NCBI GenBank assembly: GCA_934500865.1
Contig: CAKSUD010000076.1
Span: 1 to 6,950, forward strand
Reading direction: 5' to 3'
From: an uncultured Clostridia bacterium
GTDB taxonomy: Bacteria > Bacillota > Clostridia > TANB77 > RGIG9151
Length of the DNA: 6,950 nt
Part shown: positions 1 through 5,744 of the stretch, one piece after another
Position numbering within the stretch: the first letter of the stretch is position 1
Layout of the letters: each line of letters starts with the position of its first letter
Made by a program: the position numbers and the translations under genes
The notes under the pieces: generated by a model
Database searches by the model: none
What the model was told of the DNA's origin: nothing
The model's input: the letters and a program-made list of their open reading frames with translations, nothing else

Positions 1-635
1 TCATTACTATCCGGACCGTATTTGTGGCAAGTAGCATCAAAATCATCTATATAAAGATAAATAAATTCGCTATCATTGTTTTTATTAATTAATTTGGACA
101 ATGTCTGAAAAGCACCTTTTAATGTTCTATAACCATAACCTGTTGTATTATTTCTAAACCATTTTGAGTATTCTGATGTGATAAGACCGGATTTTGCTAT
201 CATTGAAAATTTTTGTGGAATATTAGCAATACGTGGAGTGCAGTAGAAAAAATCAGATAGTTTTATCTTTAATTTTTCATTAGACTCAAATCTATTAATA
301 AATGGCAATGGAATAATAGATTCATTAGTTTCAGCAACATAACTAAACCACCCATTAACAGAATGAGTTGCAGGATATTTCCCAGTAGCTAATGATGTAA
401 GTACAACAGAAGTAGTAGAAGGAAAGACTGTTGTTGCAACATCTTTGACTTGGCTATTTAAAAATGAATTTGGCAATAGATTGTTTAACACTAAAGCCCC
501 CATCCCATCAATCAGGATAAATACAGTCTTTTTACGTTTTTTAAATAAAGAAACAACCTGATTAGAGTTTTCGCTTAATTCTACATTACCACCTGCGTTA
601 TAGTAGGTGGCGTCTACTATGTCTAAGAAATTCAT
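1..635 (-). CDS. Alkaline phosphatase superfamily phosphodiesterase / nucleotide pyrophosphatase-like protein (C-terminus beyond window)
   Basis: The first 211 codons are visible, reading leftward from ATG at 635-633; the rest lies beyond the left edge. Near the N-terminus is a hydrophobic strand ending in IDGMG (residues 42-46), where Asp43 should be the first metal ligand. FPSTTSVVLTSLATGKYP (71-88) is the nucleophile region, with a Thr around 74-75 expected to attack the phosphate, followed by HSVNGW (91-96). D200-ATC-H204-KYG is the later Asp/His metal-binding motif. These are hallmarks of type I phosphodiesterases/nucleotide pyrophosphatases (alkaline phosphatase fold, two metal ions). 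The substrate cannot be told. There is no signal peptide, so it is probably cytoplasmic. The start is backed by an AAAGGGTG ribosome binding site (complement of about 645-652). It is transcribed away from the tRNA, and no partner gene is visible. Confidence 0.85.
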   Translation of the reverse strand, partial: MNFLDIVDATYYNAGGNVELSENSNQVVSLFKKRKKTVFILIDGMGALVLNNLLPNSFLNSQVKDVATTVFPSTTSVVLTSLATGKYPATHSVNGWFSYVAETNESIIPLPFINRFESNEKLKIKLSDFFYCTPRIANIPQKFSMIAKSGLITSEYSKWFRNNTTGYGYRTLKGAFQTLSKLINKNNDSEFIYLYIDDFDATCHKYGPDSN

Positions 636-664
636 AATTAATCACCCTTTCGTACTTTTGTGAT

Positions 665-670
665 ATTATA
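665..670 (-). promoter_or_regulatory. Possible -10 element for the leftward phosphodiesterase gene
   Basis: TATAAT reads on the minus strand 29 bases upstream of the start codon, giving a predicted leader of about 22 nt. No good -35 hexamer lies 16-18 bases upstream, and a second TATAAT (690-685) lies just behind it, so the exact promoter is uncertain. The stretch is very AT-rich. Confidence 0.35.
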
Positions 671-736
671 CTATACTTTGGGGTATTATAATATGTTTTT
701 AGATATAATAAAATATATTAATTTTCAAAAAAGTAC

Positions 737-766
737 TTGACTAACAGTAAAAGACTGTATTATAAT
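737..766 (+). promoter_or_regulatory. tRNA-Met promoter
   Basis: TTGACT (737-742) and TATAAT (761-766) are separated by 18 bases, a near-consensus sigma-A promoter. The predicted transcription start near 773 lies about 13 bases before the mature tRNA 5' end, a short leader suited to RNase P trimming. Confidence 0.75.
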
Positions 767-785
767 AAACGAGTAGTTCATAAAT

Positions 786-862
786 GGCGGCGTAGCTCAG
801 ATGGCTAGAGCATGCGGTTCATACCCGCAGTGTCGTTGGTTCGATTCCGACCGCCGCTACCA
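786..862 (+). tRNA. tRNA-Met (CAT), elongator type, CCA encoded
   Basis: A full cloverleaf can be folded: acceptor stem GGCGGCG with CGCCGCT (first pair G-T), D-arm GCTC/GAGC, anticodon stem TGCGG/CCGCA around the loop TTCATAC (anticodon CAT), and T-stem GTTGG/CCGAC around TTCGATT, followed by A and an encoded CCA (860-862). The paired first base and the absence of the three G-C pairs typical of initiator anticodon stems argue against tRNA-fMet. The sequence closely resembles the B. subtilis elongator tRNA-Met as I remember it. A lysidine-modified tRNA-Ile (CAT) is the main alternative and less likely. It is a single-gene transcription unit. Confidence 0.95.
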
Positions 863-900
863 AAAGAAGTTATACATCAAAAGTGTATAACTTCTTTTTT
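863..900 (+). terminator. Intrinsic terminator of tRNA-Met
   Basis: The perfect 14-bp stem AAAGAAGTTATACA (863-876) pairs with 884-897 around the 7-base loop TCAAAAG and runs into a T-tract. It begins directly after the CCA end, so the primary transcript needs only short 3' trimming. It isolates the tRNA from dusB. Confidence 0.9.
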
Positions 901-920
901 CTTAAGGAAAGGTGAAAATA

Positions 921-1895
921 ATGTATATCAAGCCTATAAAAATAGGAAATGTTGAAATATCTAATAATATATTTTTAGCACCAATGGCAGGAGTAACAGA
1001 TATGCCATTTAGAAGATTATGCAAAGAATTCGGTGCTGGAATGATATATACAGAAATGGCGAGTTCTAAAGCTGTTCATTATGGAAGTGAAAAGACTAAA
1101 GGAATATATGAAGTATTTGAGGACGAACGCCCGATTGGAATTCAAATATTTGGCTCTGACCCTGATGTTATGGCGGAAACCGCAAGTGAACTTAGTGAGT
1201 ATGCAGATATAATAGATATTAACATGGGATGTCCTGCAAATAAAATTGTCAAAAATGGTGAGGGCTCTGCATTAATGAAAAATCTAAAACTTGCAGAAGA
1301 AATTATTACCAAAGTGGTAAGGGCATCTAGGGTACCTGTTACAGTTAAAATGCGAAAAGGCTGGGACGACACGCATGTTAATGCCGTAGAACTAGCCCAA
1401 ATCGCTGAATCATCTGGTGTAAAACTAATTACTGTTCATGGTAGAACTAGAGAAGATATGTATTCGGGCGAAGCCGATTTAGATATAATAAAAAAGGTTA
1501 AAGATAGTGTGAGAATACCTGTAATAGGAAATGGAGATATAACTTCCGGTGAAAAAGCAAAAAGAATGTTTGAAGTTACAGGTTGTGACGGAATAATGAT
1601 AGGAAGAGGCGCACAAGGTAATCCGTGGATTTTTAAATCTATACTTGAGTATCTTGAAAAAGGAATTGTATTGCCGGAGCCGGATATAAATGATAAAATT
1701 AATATGGCGCTAAAACATTTGAAATTATCTAAAGAATATAAAGGAGAATATGTTGCAGTTAGAGAAATGAGAAAACATATTGCATGGTATTTAAAAGGTG
1801 TGCCCGGAAATAGTCAATTAAAAGAAACGATTAATCGTGAAGATAATATTGAAGAAGTTGAAAAGCTATTAGTTAAAAGCTTGGAGCGGAGGTAG
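921..1895 (+). CDS. dusB: tRNA-dihydrouridine synthase, DusB type
   Basis: This is an FMN-dependent flavoenzyme that uses NADPH to reduce specific uridines of tRNA to dihydrouridine. It is a 324-residue TIM barrel, the usual length. Visible motifs are the FMN-binding LAPMAGVTDMPFRRL (19-33), the catalytic loop NMGCP-ANKIVKNGEGSALM with Cys104 as the proton donor, VKMRKGW (142-148), TVHGRTRE (171-178), GNGDI (203-207) and the phosphate-binding IGRGAQGNPWIF (227-238). A C-terminal helical domain with REMRKHIAWYLKG (281-293) completes it. ATG at 921 is chosen because GGTG (911-914) sits six bases before it within AAGGAAAGGTG; a GTG at 912 would add only three residues and would use up that site. 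yqeG follows after four bases, its ribosome binding site lying inside the dusB end, so the two are probably cotranscribed. No clear promoter is seen in the 20 bases after the tRNA terminator, so some transcription may come by read-through. Confidence 0.95.
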   Translation: MYIKPIKIGNVEISNNIFLAPMAGVTDMPFRRLCKEFGAGMIYTEMASSKAVHYGSEKTKGIYEVFEDERPIGIQIFGSDPDVMAETASELSEYADIIDINMGCPANKIVKNGEGSALMKNLKLAEEIITKVVRASRVPVTVKMRKGWDDTHVNAVELAQIAESSGVKLITVHGRTREDMYSGEADLDIIKKVKDSVRIPVIGNGDITSGEKAKRMFEVTGCDGIMIGRGAQGNPWIFKSILEYLEKGIVLPEPDINDKINMALKHLKLSKEYKGEYVAVREMRKHIAWYLKGVPGNSQLKETINREDNIEEVEKLLVKSLERR

Positions 1896-1899
1896 ATTT

Positions 1900-2457
1900 A
1901 TGTTAGAGAGATTTTTCCCTAATGAATATAGGAAGAGAGTTGCAGATATAGATATTAAAAATCTAGTAAAATTGGGCATAAAGGGAGTTTTAGTAGATAT
2001 AGACAATACATTAGTGGACTATGACCAAAATATAGACCCTGAAACCTTCAAATGGATTGAAAATGTTAAAAAAGAAGGTATAATTTTTTATTTACTTTCC
2101 AATAATAATAAGGAAAGAGTTGATAATGTAGGAAGCATATTTGATGTAAAAGGAATTTATCATGCAGGCAAGCCTAAAAGACGTGGAATAGTTAATGCAA
2201 TAAATGAGCTAAAATTAAAAAATAGTGAATTGGCAATTATAGGAGATCAGATTTTTACAGATGTGTATGGTGGAAACAGGCTTAATATTTATACGATTTT
2301 GGTAGACCAGATGAGTCCAAAAGATCCGTTACTTACAATATGGAAAAGACCGTTTGAAAAGCTAGTTGTTAAGCTATATGTAAGGGATAACGGGAAGAGT
2401 GTAGCTCGGCGTGATAAATGGAAATTATCGAGTGCAATAAGTAAGAAAGTGCAGTAA
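1900..2457 (+). CDS. yqeG: YqeG family HAD-IIIA phosphatase
   Basis: This 185-residue protein is a HAD-superfamily hydrolase of the YqeG family. Motif I is D33-I-D35-N-T37 with Asp33 as expected nucleophile and Asp35 as general acid, motif II is S67-N-N, motif III is the Lys of GKPKRRG (90-96), and motif IV is GDQIFTD (115-121) followed by GGNRLNIYTILV. These resemble B. subtilis YqeG throughout. Related eukaryotic proteins (yeast Gep4, plant PGPP1) dephosphorylate phosphatidylglycerophosphate, so a phospholipid phosphatase role is plausible but inferred. The ribosome binding site GGAGG (1888-1892) overlaps the end of dusB. In Bacillus yqeG precedes yqeH and aroE; here neither follows and HU comes next. 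No intrinsic terminator is evident after the stop. The last 25 or so residues are basic and poorly conserved. Confidence 0.9.
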   Translation: MLERFFPNEYRKRVADIDIKNLVKLGIKGVLVDIDNTLVDYDQNIDPETFKWIENVKKEGIIFYLLSNNNKERVDNVGSIFDVKGIYHAGKPKRRGIVNAINELKLKNSELAIIGDQIFTDVYGGNRLNIYTILVDQMSPKDPLLTIWKRPFEKLVVKLYVRDNGKSVARRDKWKLSSAISKKVQ

Positions 2458-2479
2458 AAGGTAATTTTTTTGAAAAAAT

Positions 2480-2510
2480 TTGATAAATACTATAAAGTTT
2501 TGGCTAAAAT
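2480..2510 (+). promoter_or_regulatory. Possible promoter of the HU gene
   Basis: TTGATA (2480-2485) and TAAAAT (2505-2510) are 19 bases apart within the 105-bp yqeG-HU gap. The spacing is long and other AT-rich pairs could be chosen, so this is tentative. HU is usually strongly expressed from its own promoter, which fits a start in this gap. Confidence 0.35.
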
Positions 2511-2562
2511 GCCGATAATAAGCTTGTAAGTTGTAATACAAATTTTTAAGGGGGTATTTTTA

Positions 2563-2838
2563 ATGAATAAAGCTGAATTAATCGCAGCAATGGCAACAAG
2601 ATCAGAAATGACAAAGAAGGATGCAGAATGTGCATTAAACGCATTTATTGACACTGTTACAGAAACATTAAAGAGTGGAGAAAAAGTTGGATTAGTTGGT
2701 TTTGGAACATTCGACGTAAAGAGAAGAGCTGCTAGAGAAGGAGTTAATCCTCAAACTAAGAAAGCTATCAAAATTCCTGCTAAGAAAGCTCCTGTTTTCA
2801 AAGCTGGTAAAGGTTTAAAGGAAACTGTTAATAAGTAA
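2563..2838 (+). CDS. hup: DNA-binding protein HU
   Basis: This 91-residue histone-like protein forms homodimers that bend and compact DNA in the nucleoid. The N-terminal helical part begins MNKAELIAAMA and continues through DAECALNAFIDTVTETLKSGEKV. The family signature GFGTFDVKRRAAREGVNPQT (47-66) leads into the DNA-gripping beta arms, with the Asn-Pro tip (62-63) that intercalates into DNA, and the C-terminal APVFKAGKGLKE helix. Length and all landmarks are normal. The ribosome binding site AAGGGGG (2548-2554) lies eight bases before ATG. Codons look tuned for high expression compared with the neighbours (for example GCT, GTT, AAG and GGA). It appears monocistronic, closed by a strong terminator seven bases after the stop. 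Confidence 0.97.
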   Translation: MNKAELIAAMATRSEMTKKDAECALNAFIDTVTETLKSGEKVGLVGFGTFDVKRRAAREGVNPQTKKAIKIPAKKAPVFKAGKGLKETVNK

Positions 2839-2844
2839 GCGATG

Positions 2845-2879
2845 AAAAGTTTATAGTTTTTTGACTATAAACTTTTTTG
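2845..2879 (+). terminator. Intrinsic terminator of hup
   Basis: A perfect 13-bp stem AAAAGTTTATAGT (2845-2857) pairs with ACTATAAACTTTT (2864-2876) around a 6-base loop and ends in a T-tract. It begins directly after the hup stop codon. Confidence 0.9.
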
Positions 2880-2893
2880 TAAATATAGAGATT

Positions 2894-2936
2894 AAGACAG
2901 TCACATCACTATCTATTGGTGATGTGTCTTTTTTGT
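2894..2936 (+). terminator. Second hairpin terminator between hup and the TetR gene
   Basis: CACATCAC (2902-2909) pairs perfectly with GTGATGTG (2919-2926) around a 9-base loop. AAGACA (2894-2899) can alternatively extend onto TGTCTT (2925-2930) with a bulge. A T6 tract follows. It may be a back-up to the hup terminator or serve a short transcript of its own. Confidence 0.75.
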
Positions 2937-2958
2937 TGTATAAAATATATTTTTTGAC

Positions 2959-2987
2959 TTGACAAGTAAACGAGCGTTTACTATACT
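2959..2987 (+). promoter_or_regulatory. Promoter of the TetR-methyltransferase operon
   Basis: TTGACA (2959-2964) and TATACT (2982-2987) are exactly 17 bases apart, an almost perfect sigma-A promoter with a predicted start near 2994. A second -35-like TTGACT overlaps it at 2954-2959. Such a strong promoter next to operators fits a unit that is tightly repressed and then induced. Confidence 0.85.
2966..2981. promoter_or_regulatory. Palindromic operator 1, in the promoter spacer
   Basis: GTAAACG-AG-CGTTTAC is a perfect inverted repeat with 7-bp arms that fills the spacer between the -35 and -10 hexamers. A protein bound here would exclude RNA polymerase. It is the expected site for the TetR dimer encoded immediately downstream. 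Confidence 0.8.
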
Positions 2988-2993
2988 ATATAA

Positions 2994-3009
2994 GTAAACA
3001 CTCGTTTAC
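2994..3009. promoter_or_regulatory. Palindromic operator 2, at the transcription start
   Basis: GTAAACACTCGTTTAC has perfect 6-bp outer arms and differs by one base of 16 from operator 1 read on the opposite strand. It begins at the predicted +1, so the -10 box is flanked by the two sites. Their start-to-start distance is 28 bp. Confidence 0.75.
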
Positions 3010-3028
3010 CAAAAGGGAGGAATGACTT

Positions 3029-3634
3029 ATGGAAGATACTAAAGAAAAAATACTTATAGAGTCTTTGAAACTATTCTCTAAAAAAGGATATGAAGCAGTT
3101 TCGGTCCAGGACATAGCAGATAAACTTGGAATAACTAAAGGCGCATTATATAAACACTATAAAAATAAACAAGATATATTTGACAGCATAGTAAATAGGA
3201 TGGTTACAGATGATGCTAAACGTGCTAAAGAATATGACGTCCCGGTAGAATCTTTTGATAATGCCAAAGAAAGCTATGGTCAAACTACATTAGATGAAAT
3301 AAAAGAATTTAGTATTGCACAGTTTATGTATTGGGTAGAAGATGAATTTGCTTCTAATTTTAGAAAAATGCTTACACTTGAACAGTACAAAGATGAGGAA
3401 ATGTCAAACTTATACCAAAACTATTTGGGAAGTGGTCCCCTTTGTTATACGGAGGACTTGTTTAGAGAGATTTTAGGAGAAAATAAAAATTATAAAGAAC
3501 TAGCACTAAAGTTTTATGGACCTATGTATATGTTAATGAACGTCTATGATTCCGTTCAGAATAAAGTGGAAGTTATAAGTAGGATAAATAATCATATATG
3601 CAGTTTTTTAGATGAATTAAAAGGAGAGAATTAA
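3029..3634 (+). CDS. TetR/AcrR family transcriptional regulator
   Basis: This 201-residue protein is a one-component repressor. The N-terminal TetR DNA-binding domain (about 3-50) shows KEKILIESLKLFSKKGYEAV, then SVQDIADKLGITKGALYKHYKNKQDIFDSI (helix-turn-helix with the GALYKHY recognition helix). The rest is the helical ligand-binding and dimerisation domain, rich in aromatic residues, whose inducer cannot be predicted. The start is set by GGGAGG (3015-3020) eight bases before ATG; an upstream ATG at 3022 is out of frame. The two palindromes overlapping its own promoter indicate autorepression, and with it control of the methyltransferase gene, which starts two bases after the stop. I cannot assign it to a named subfamily. 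Confidence 0.93.
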   Translation: MEDTKEKILIESLKLFSKKGYEAVSVQDIADKLGITKGALYKHYKNKQDIFDSIVNRMVTDDAKRAKEYDVPVESFDNAKESYGQTTLDEIKEFSIAQFMYWVEDEFASNFRKMLTLEQYKDEEMSNLYQNYLGSGPLCYTEDLFREILGENKNYKELALKFYGPMYMLMNVYDSVQNKVEVISRINNHICSFLDELKGEN

Positions 3635-3636
3635 AA

Positions 3637-4353
3637 ATGGAATATATAAAGAGTAAAAAGTACGATATTAAAGAAATAAACGATAAAATTATGGGACCTA
3701 ATCCTATAAAACTAGAGGAAGAATTATTGTTAGATAATAAAATACCGGCTGGTTCGAAGGTTATGGATTTAGGAAGTGGTCAGGGAGTTACTTCTGTATT
3801 TATGGCTAAGGAGTATGGTTTTAAGGTGTATGCGACTGATTTATGGAGTGAACCGGAGGAGAATCAAAAGTTTTTTGAAAGCATGGGATTAAATGAAGAA
3901 CAAATAAAGGCTGTTAAGGGAGATGCTACTAATTTGCCTTTTGAGAAGGAATTTTTTGATGCAATTGTCACTACTGATTCATACAATTATTTTGGTAGAG
4001 ATCCGGAAGTCTTGGACAAATGCATTTTGCCGTTTTTGAAACCTAAGGGGTATGTTTATATAGCAATTCCGGGAATGAAAAAGGATTGTCATGATAATTT
4101 GCCGCCTGAATTGTTACTTTCTTGGACACCGGAACAGATGGATTATATGCATGATGTTAATTATTGGACAGATATGGTCGGGAGAAGTAAAGACTCAGAT
4201 ATTATTACTGTTTCGGAAATGGAGAGTAATGAAGAAGTTTGGAATGACTGGTTAAAACAAGAAAATGAATATGCTATAGGTGATCGTAAGTCTATGGAGG
4301 CAGGTGCCGGTAAGTATTTAAACTTCATAAAGATAGTTTTGCAAAAGAAATAG
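3637..4353 (+). CDS. Class I SAM-dependent methyltransferase
   Basis: This 238-residue protein has a Rossmann methyltransferase core of the Methyltransf_11/25 type. Motif I is VMDLGSGQGVTSVFMA (42-57), which binds S-adenosylmethionine. Asp68 in VYATDLW (64-70) should hold the ribose hydroxyls. GDATNLPF (95-102) is the adenine-contacting motif, and FDAIVTTDSYNYFG (107-120) is motif IV. The section after about 150, with SWTPEQMDYMHDVNYW and several Trp and Tyr residues, is probably the substrate lid. The substrate is unknown; a small molecule is likely. It is translationally close-coupled to the TetR gene (two bases apart; ribosome binding site AAGGAGAG, 3621-3628, inside the regulator's end) and should be its main target, which suggests inducible modification or detoxification of whatever the TetR protein senses. 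No terminator is evident after it. Confidence 0.88.
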   Translation: MEYIKSKKYDIKEINDKIMGPNPIKLEEELLLDNKIPAGSKVMDLGSGQGVTSVFMAKEYGFKVYATDLWSEPEENQKFFESMGLNEEQIKAVKGDATNLPFEKEFFDAIVTTDSYNYFGRDPEVLDKCILPFLKPKGYVYIAIPGMKKDCHDNLPPELLLSWTPEQMDYMHDVNYWTDMVGRSKDSDIITVSEMESNEEVWNDWLKQENEYAIGDRKSMEAGAGKYLNFIKIVLQKK

Positions 4354-4391
4354 TGCAAGCAAGAAATTATATTTGTATGCTTCCTTCTCTA

Positions 4392-4420
4392 TTGTTTTTT
4401 GGCTTGTTTTGTGGTATTAT
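4392..4420 (+). promoter_or_regulatory. Promoter of thiI
   Basis: TTGTTT (4392-4397) and TATTAT (4415-4420) are 17 bases apart, with a predicted start near 4427 and a 21-nt leader. The ribosome binding site AGAGGAG (4432-4438) lies nine bases before ATG. The 94-bp gap from the methyltransferase gene holds no clear terminator, so some read-through is possible. Confidence 0.55.
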
Positions 4421-4447
4421 GTAGTGGATTGAGAGGAGTAAAATAAT

Positions 4448-5611
4448 ATGTATAATGTAATTCTTGTGAGATATGGAGAAATTGTTTTAAAGGGAAATAA
4501 TAGATGCAAGTTTGAAAAAAAGCTTGTAGATAATATAAAGTATGCCTTAAGGGATGAGGATGCAAAAGTTACTTTTTCCCAAGCCAGACTATATGTTGAG
4601 CCAAGCGATGCTAACGATATAGAGAGGATAATGGACAAGTTAAAGAAAGTATTCGGTATAGTTTCAATTAGTCCGGCTGTTAAGGTTGAGTCTGATATGG
4701 AAGCTATAAAGGATATTTCTGTTAAGCTTATGCAGGAAGAAAATATGGGTAAAACTTTTAAAGTAGAGGCTAGACGTGGAGATAAGTCTTTTCCACTTCA
4801 ATCTATGGAAATTGCGAGGGAAATTGGCGGATATGTTTTAAGCAAGGTTAAAGGACTTAAGGTTGATGTAACTAATCCGGATACAGTACTTACAATTGAA
4901 GTTAGAGAAAGTGCGTATGTATATATTGAAAAAATACCTGCTCTAGGAGGTATGCCTACCGGTACAAATGGTAAGGGATTACTTCTTGTTTCTGGTGGAA
5001 TAGATAGTCCGGTTGCCGGTTTTATGTTGGCACGTCGTGGAGTTGAAATTGATGCACTTCATTTCTTTAGTCCGCCATATACTGGAGTTAAAGCTAGAGA
5101 AAAAGTTATAGAACTATGTAAAATAGTTTCGCAATATAGCGGTAAGATTAACTTATATATAGCTAATTTTACAGAACCACAGCTTTCAATAAGAGACAAT
5201 TGCCCACCTGAGCAAATGGTTTTACTTATGAGAAGAATTATGATGCGAATTGCTGAAAGAGTAGCAAATGAAAAAGGTTGTGACGCAATTATTACAGGTG
5301 AAAACATAGGTCAAGTTGCAAGTCAGACTATGAAGTCTATAGTTGCAACTAATGATGTTTGTAGTATCCCTGTGTTTAGACCTTTAATTGGGATGGATAA
5401 AAATGATATTATAGATATTGCTAAGAAAATCGGAACATTTGAAACTTCTATTTTGCCATACGAAGATTGTTGTACTATTTTCGTCCCTAAGCATCCTGAA
5501 ACTCAACCAAAAATAGAAAAGTTGGAGAAGTCTGAACAGCATCTAGATATTGACGGAATTGTTAATACAGTTATAGAGAATCTGGAGCTTGTTGTAATTA
5601 AGAATAATTAA
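4448..5611 (+). CDS. thiI: tRNA 4-thiouridine synthase ThiI (no rhodanese domain)
   Basis: ThiI adenylates U8 of tRNAs and replaces its oxygen with sulfur to make 4-thiouridine, a near-UV sensor, and in many bacteria also supplies sulfur for the thiamin thiazole. The 387-residue protein starts with the ferredoxin-like domain (VRYGEIVLKGNNR, 7-19), followed by the THUMP domain (about 60-165; KVEARRGDKSFP at 105-116). The PP-loop ATPase domain has SGGIDSPVAGF (182-192), HFFSPPYTG (205-213), ITGENIGQVASQT (282-294) and PYEDCCTIFVPKHP (337-350). The first Cys of that CC pair (341-342) corresponds to the conserved catalytic Cys344 of E. coli ThiI. The C-terminal rhodanese domain of enterobacterial ThiI is absent, as usual in Bacillota, where a dedicated cysteine desulfurase (NifZ in B. 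subtilis) hands over sulfur. No desulfurase gene lies beside it here. It has no terminator of its own; transcripts would run into the hairpin at 5700-5735. Confidence 0.96.
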   Translation: MYNVILVRYGEIVLKGNNRCKFEKKLVDNIKYALRDEDAKVTFSQARLYVEPSDANDIERIMDKLKKVFGIVSISPAVKVESDMEAIKDISVKLMQEENMGKTFKVEARRGDKSFPLQSMEIAREIGGYVLSKVKGLKVDVTNPDTVLTIEVRESAYVYIEKIPALGGMPTGTNGKGLLLVSGGIDSPVAGFMLARRGVEIDALHFFSPPYTGVKAREKVIELCKIVSQYSGKINLYIANFTEPQLSIRDNCPPEQMVLLMRRIMMRIAERVANEKGCDAIITGENIGQVASQTMKSIVATNDVCSIPVFRPLIGMDKNDIIDIAKKIGTFETSILPYEDCCTIFVPKHPETQPKIEKLEKSEQHLDIDGIVNTVIENLELVVIKNN

Positions 5612-5636
5612 AAAGAGAAAAATTTCCAAATGTGCA

Positions 5637-5665
5637 TTGACAAAAATAGCAAAATTGAATATACT
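5637..5665 (+). promoter_or_regulatory. Promoter of the predicted antitoxin small RNA
   Basis: TTGACA (5637-5642) and TATACT (5660-5665) are exactly 17 bases apart, one base from full consensus. It lies 26 bases after the thiI stop and no protein gene follows on this strand for over 300 bases, so its product should be the short RNA ending at the terminator near 5735. The predicted start is about 5672. Confidence 0.85.
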
Positions 5666-5672
5666 ATTATCA

Positions 5673-5689
5673 TAGTAAGATTTTGTCCA
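5673..5689 (+). repeat. Direct repeat copy A, in the small RNA 5' end
   Basis: TAGTAAGATTTTGTCCA matches copy B (5799-5815) at 15 of 17 positions. The two differences (TG here, CA in copy B) both become G-U pairs when this RNA meets the opposite-strand mRNA, so pairing is unbroken. Confidence 0.85.
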
Positions 5690-5699
5690 AAGCGAAATT

Positions 5700-5735
5700 A
5701 AAAAGCCGAGATGTTTCCGTCATCTCGGCTTTTTT
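5700..5735. terminator. Bidirectional intrinsic terminator shared by the small RNA (and thiI) and the leftward peptide mRNA
   Basis: AAAAAGCCGAGATG (5700-5713) pairs perfectly with CATCTCGGCTTTTT (5721-5734) around the 7-base loop TTTCCGT. The plus strand ends in T6 and the minus strand in T5 followed by AATTT, so it can stop transcription both ways. The 10-bp GC-containing core is the strongest hairpin of the window. Confidence 0.92.
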
Positions 5736-5744
5736 CCGTTTAGC

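Larger units (their letters stand above)
5672..5735 (+). ncRNA. Predicted antisense RNA (about 64 nt), antitoxin of a type I toxin-antitoxin locus
   Basis: A near-consensus promoter and a strong terminator enclose about 64 nt with no plausible reading frame. The 5' part (about 5672-5699) looks unstructured, and the 3' part is the terminator hairpin. Bases 5673-5689, at the very 5' end of the RNA, can pair without interruption with the start-codon region of the peptide mRNA made from the opposite strand (complement of 5799-5815). The shared terminator adds full complementarity over about 36 nt at the two 3' ends. Both features fit an RNA that blocks translation of the peptide. The size and plan resemble RNA II of the pAD1 par locus (about 65 nt). 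The exact start is inferred from the promoter. A longer thiI transcript reading through would carry the same sequence in its 3' untranslated region. Confidence 0.75.

Noticed and set aside
912..920. GTG start three codons upstream of the dusB ATG
   Set aside because: The GTG is part of the GGTG ribosome binding site for ATG 921, the spacing of six bases suits the ATG, and the extra MKI residues match nothing typical of DusB.
1142..1372. Minus-strand open frame inside dusB
   Set aside because: It lies wholly within a well-conserved gene, has no protein-family features, and no convincing ribosome binding site was seen.
4354..4385. Possible hairpin after the methyltransferase gene (AAGCA ... 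TGCTT)
   Set aside because: Only five pairs close a 16-base loop with no proper T-tract behind it; not a credible terminator or riboswitch.
4161..4638. Minus-strand open frames over the methyltransferase end and thiI start
   Set aside because: They overlap conserved coding sequence, and the Ser/Leu-rich products look like reverse translations of the real genes.
5059..5307. Minus-strand open frame inside thiI
   Set aside because: It sits opposite the PP-loop domain and is explained by the codon bias of thiI.
5711..5743. Ten-codon frame on the plus strand within the shared terminator
   Set aside because: It has no ribosome binding site and its start lies in the hairpin stem.
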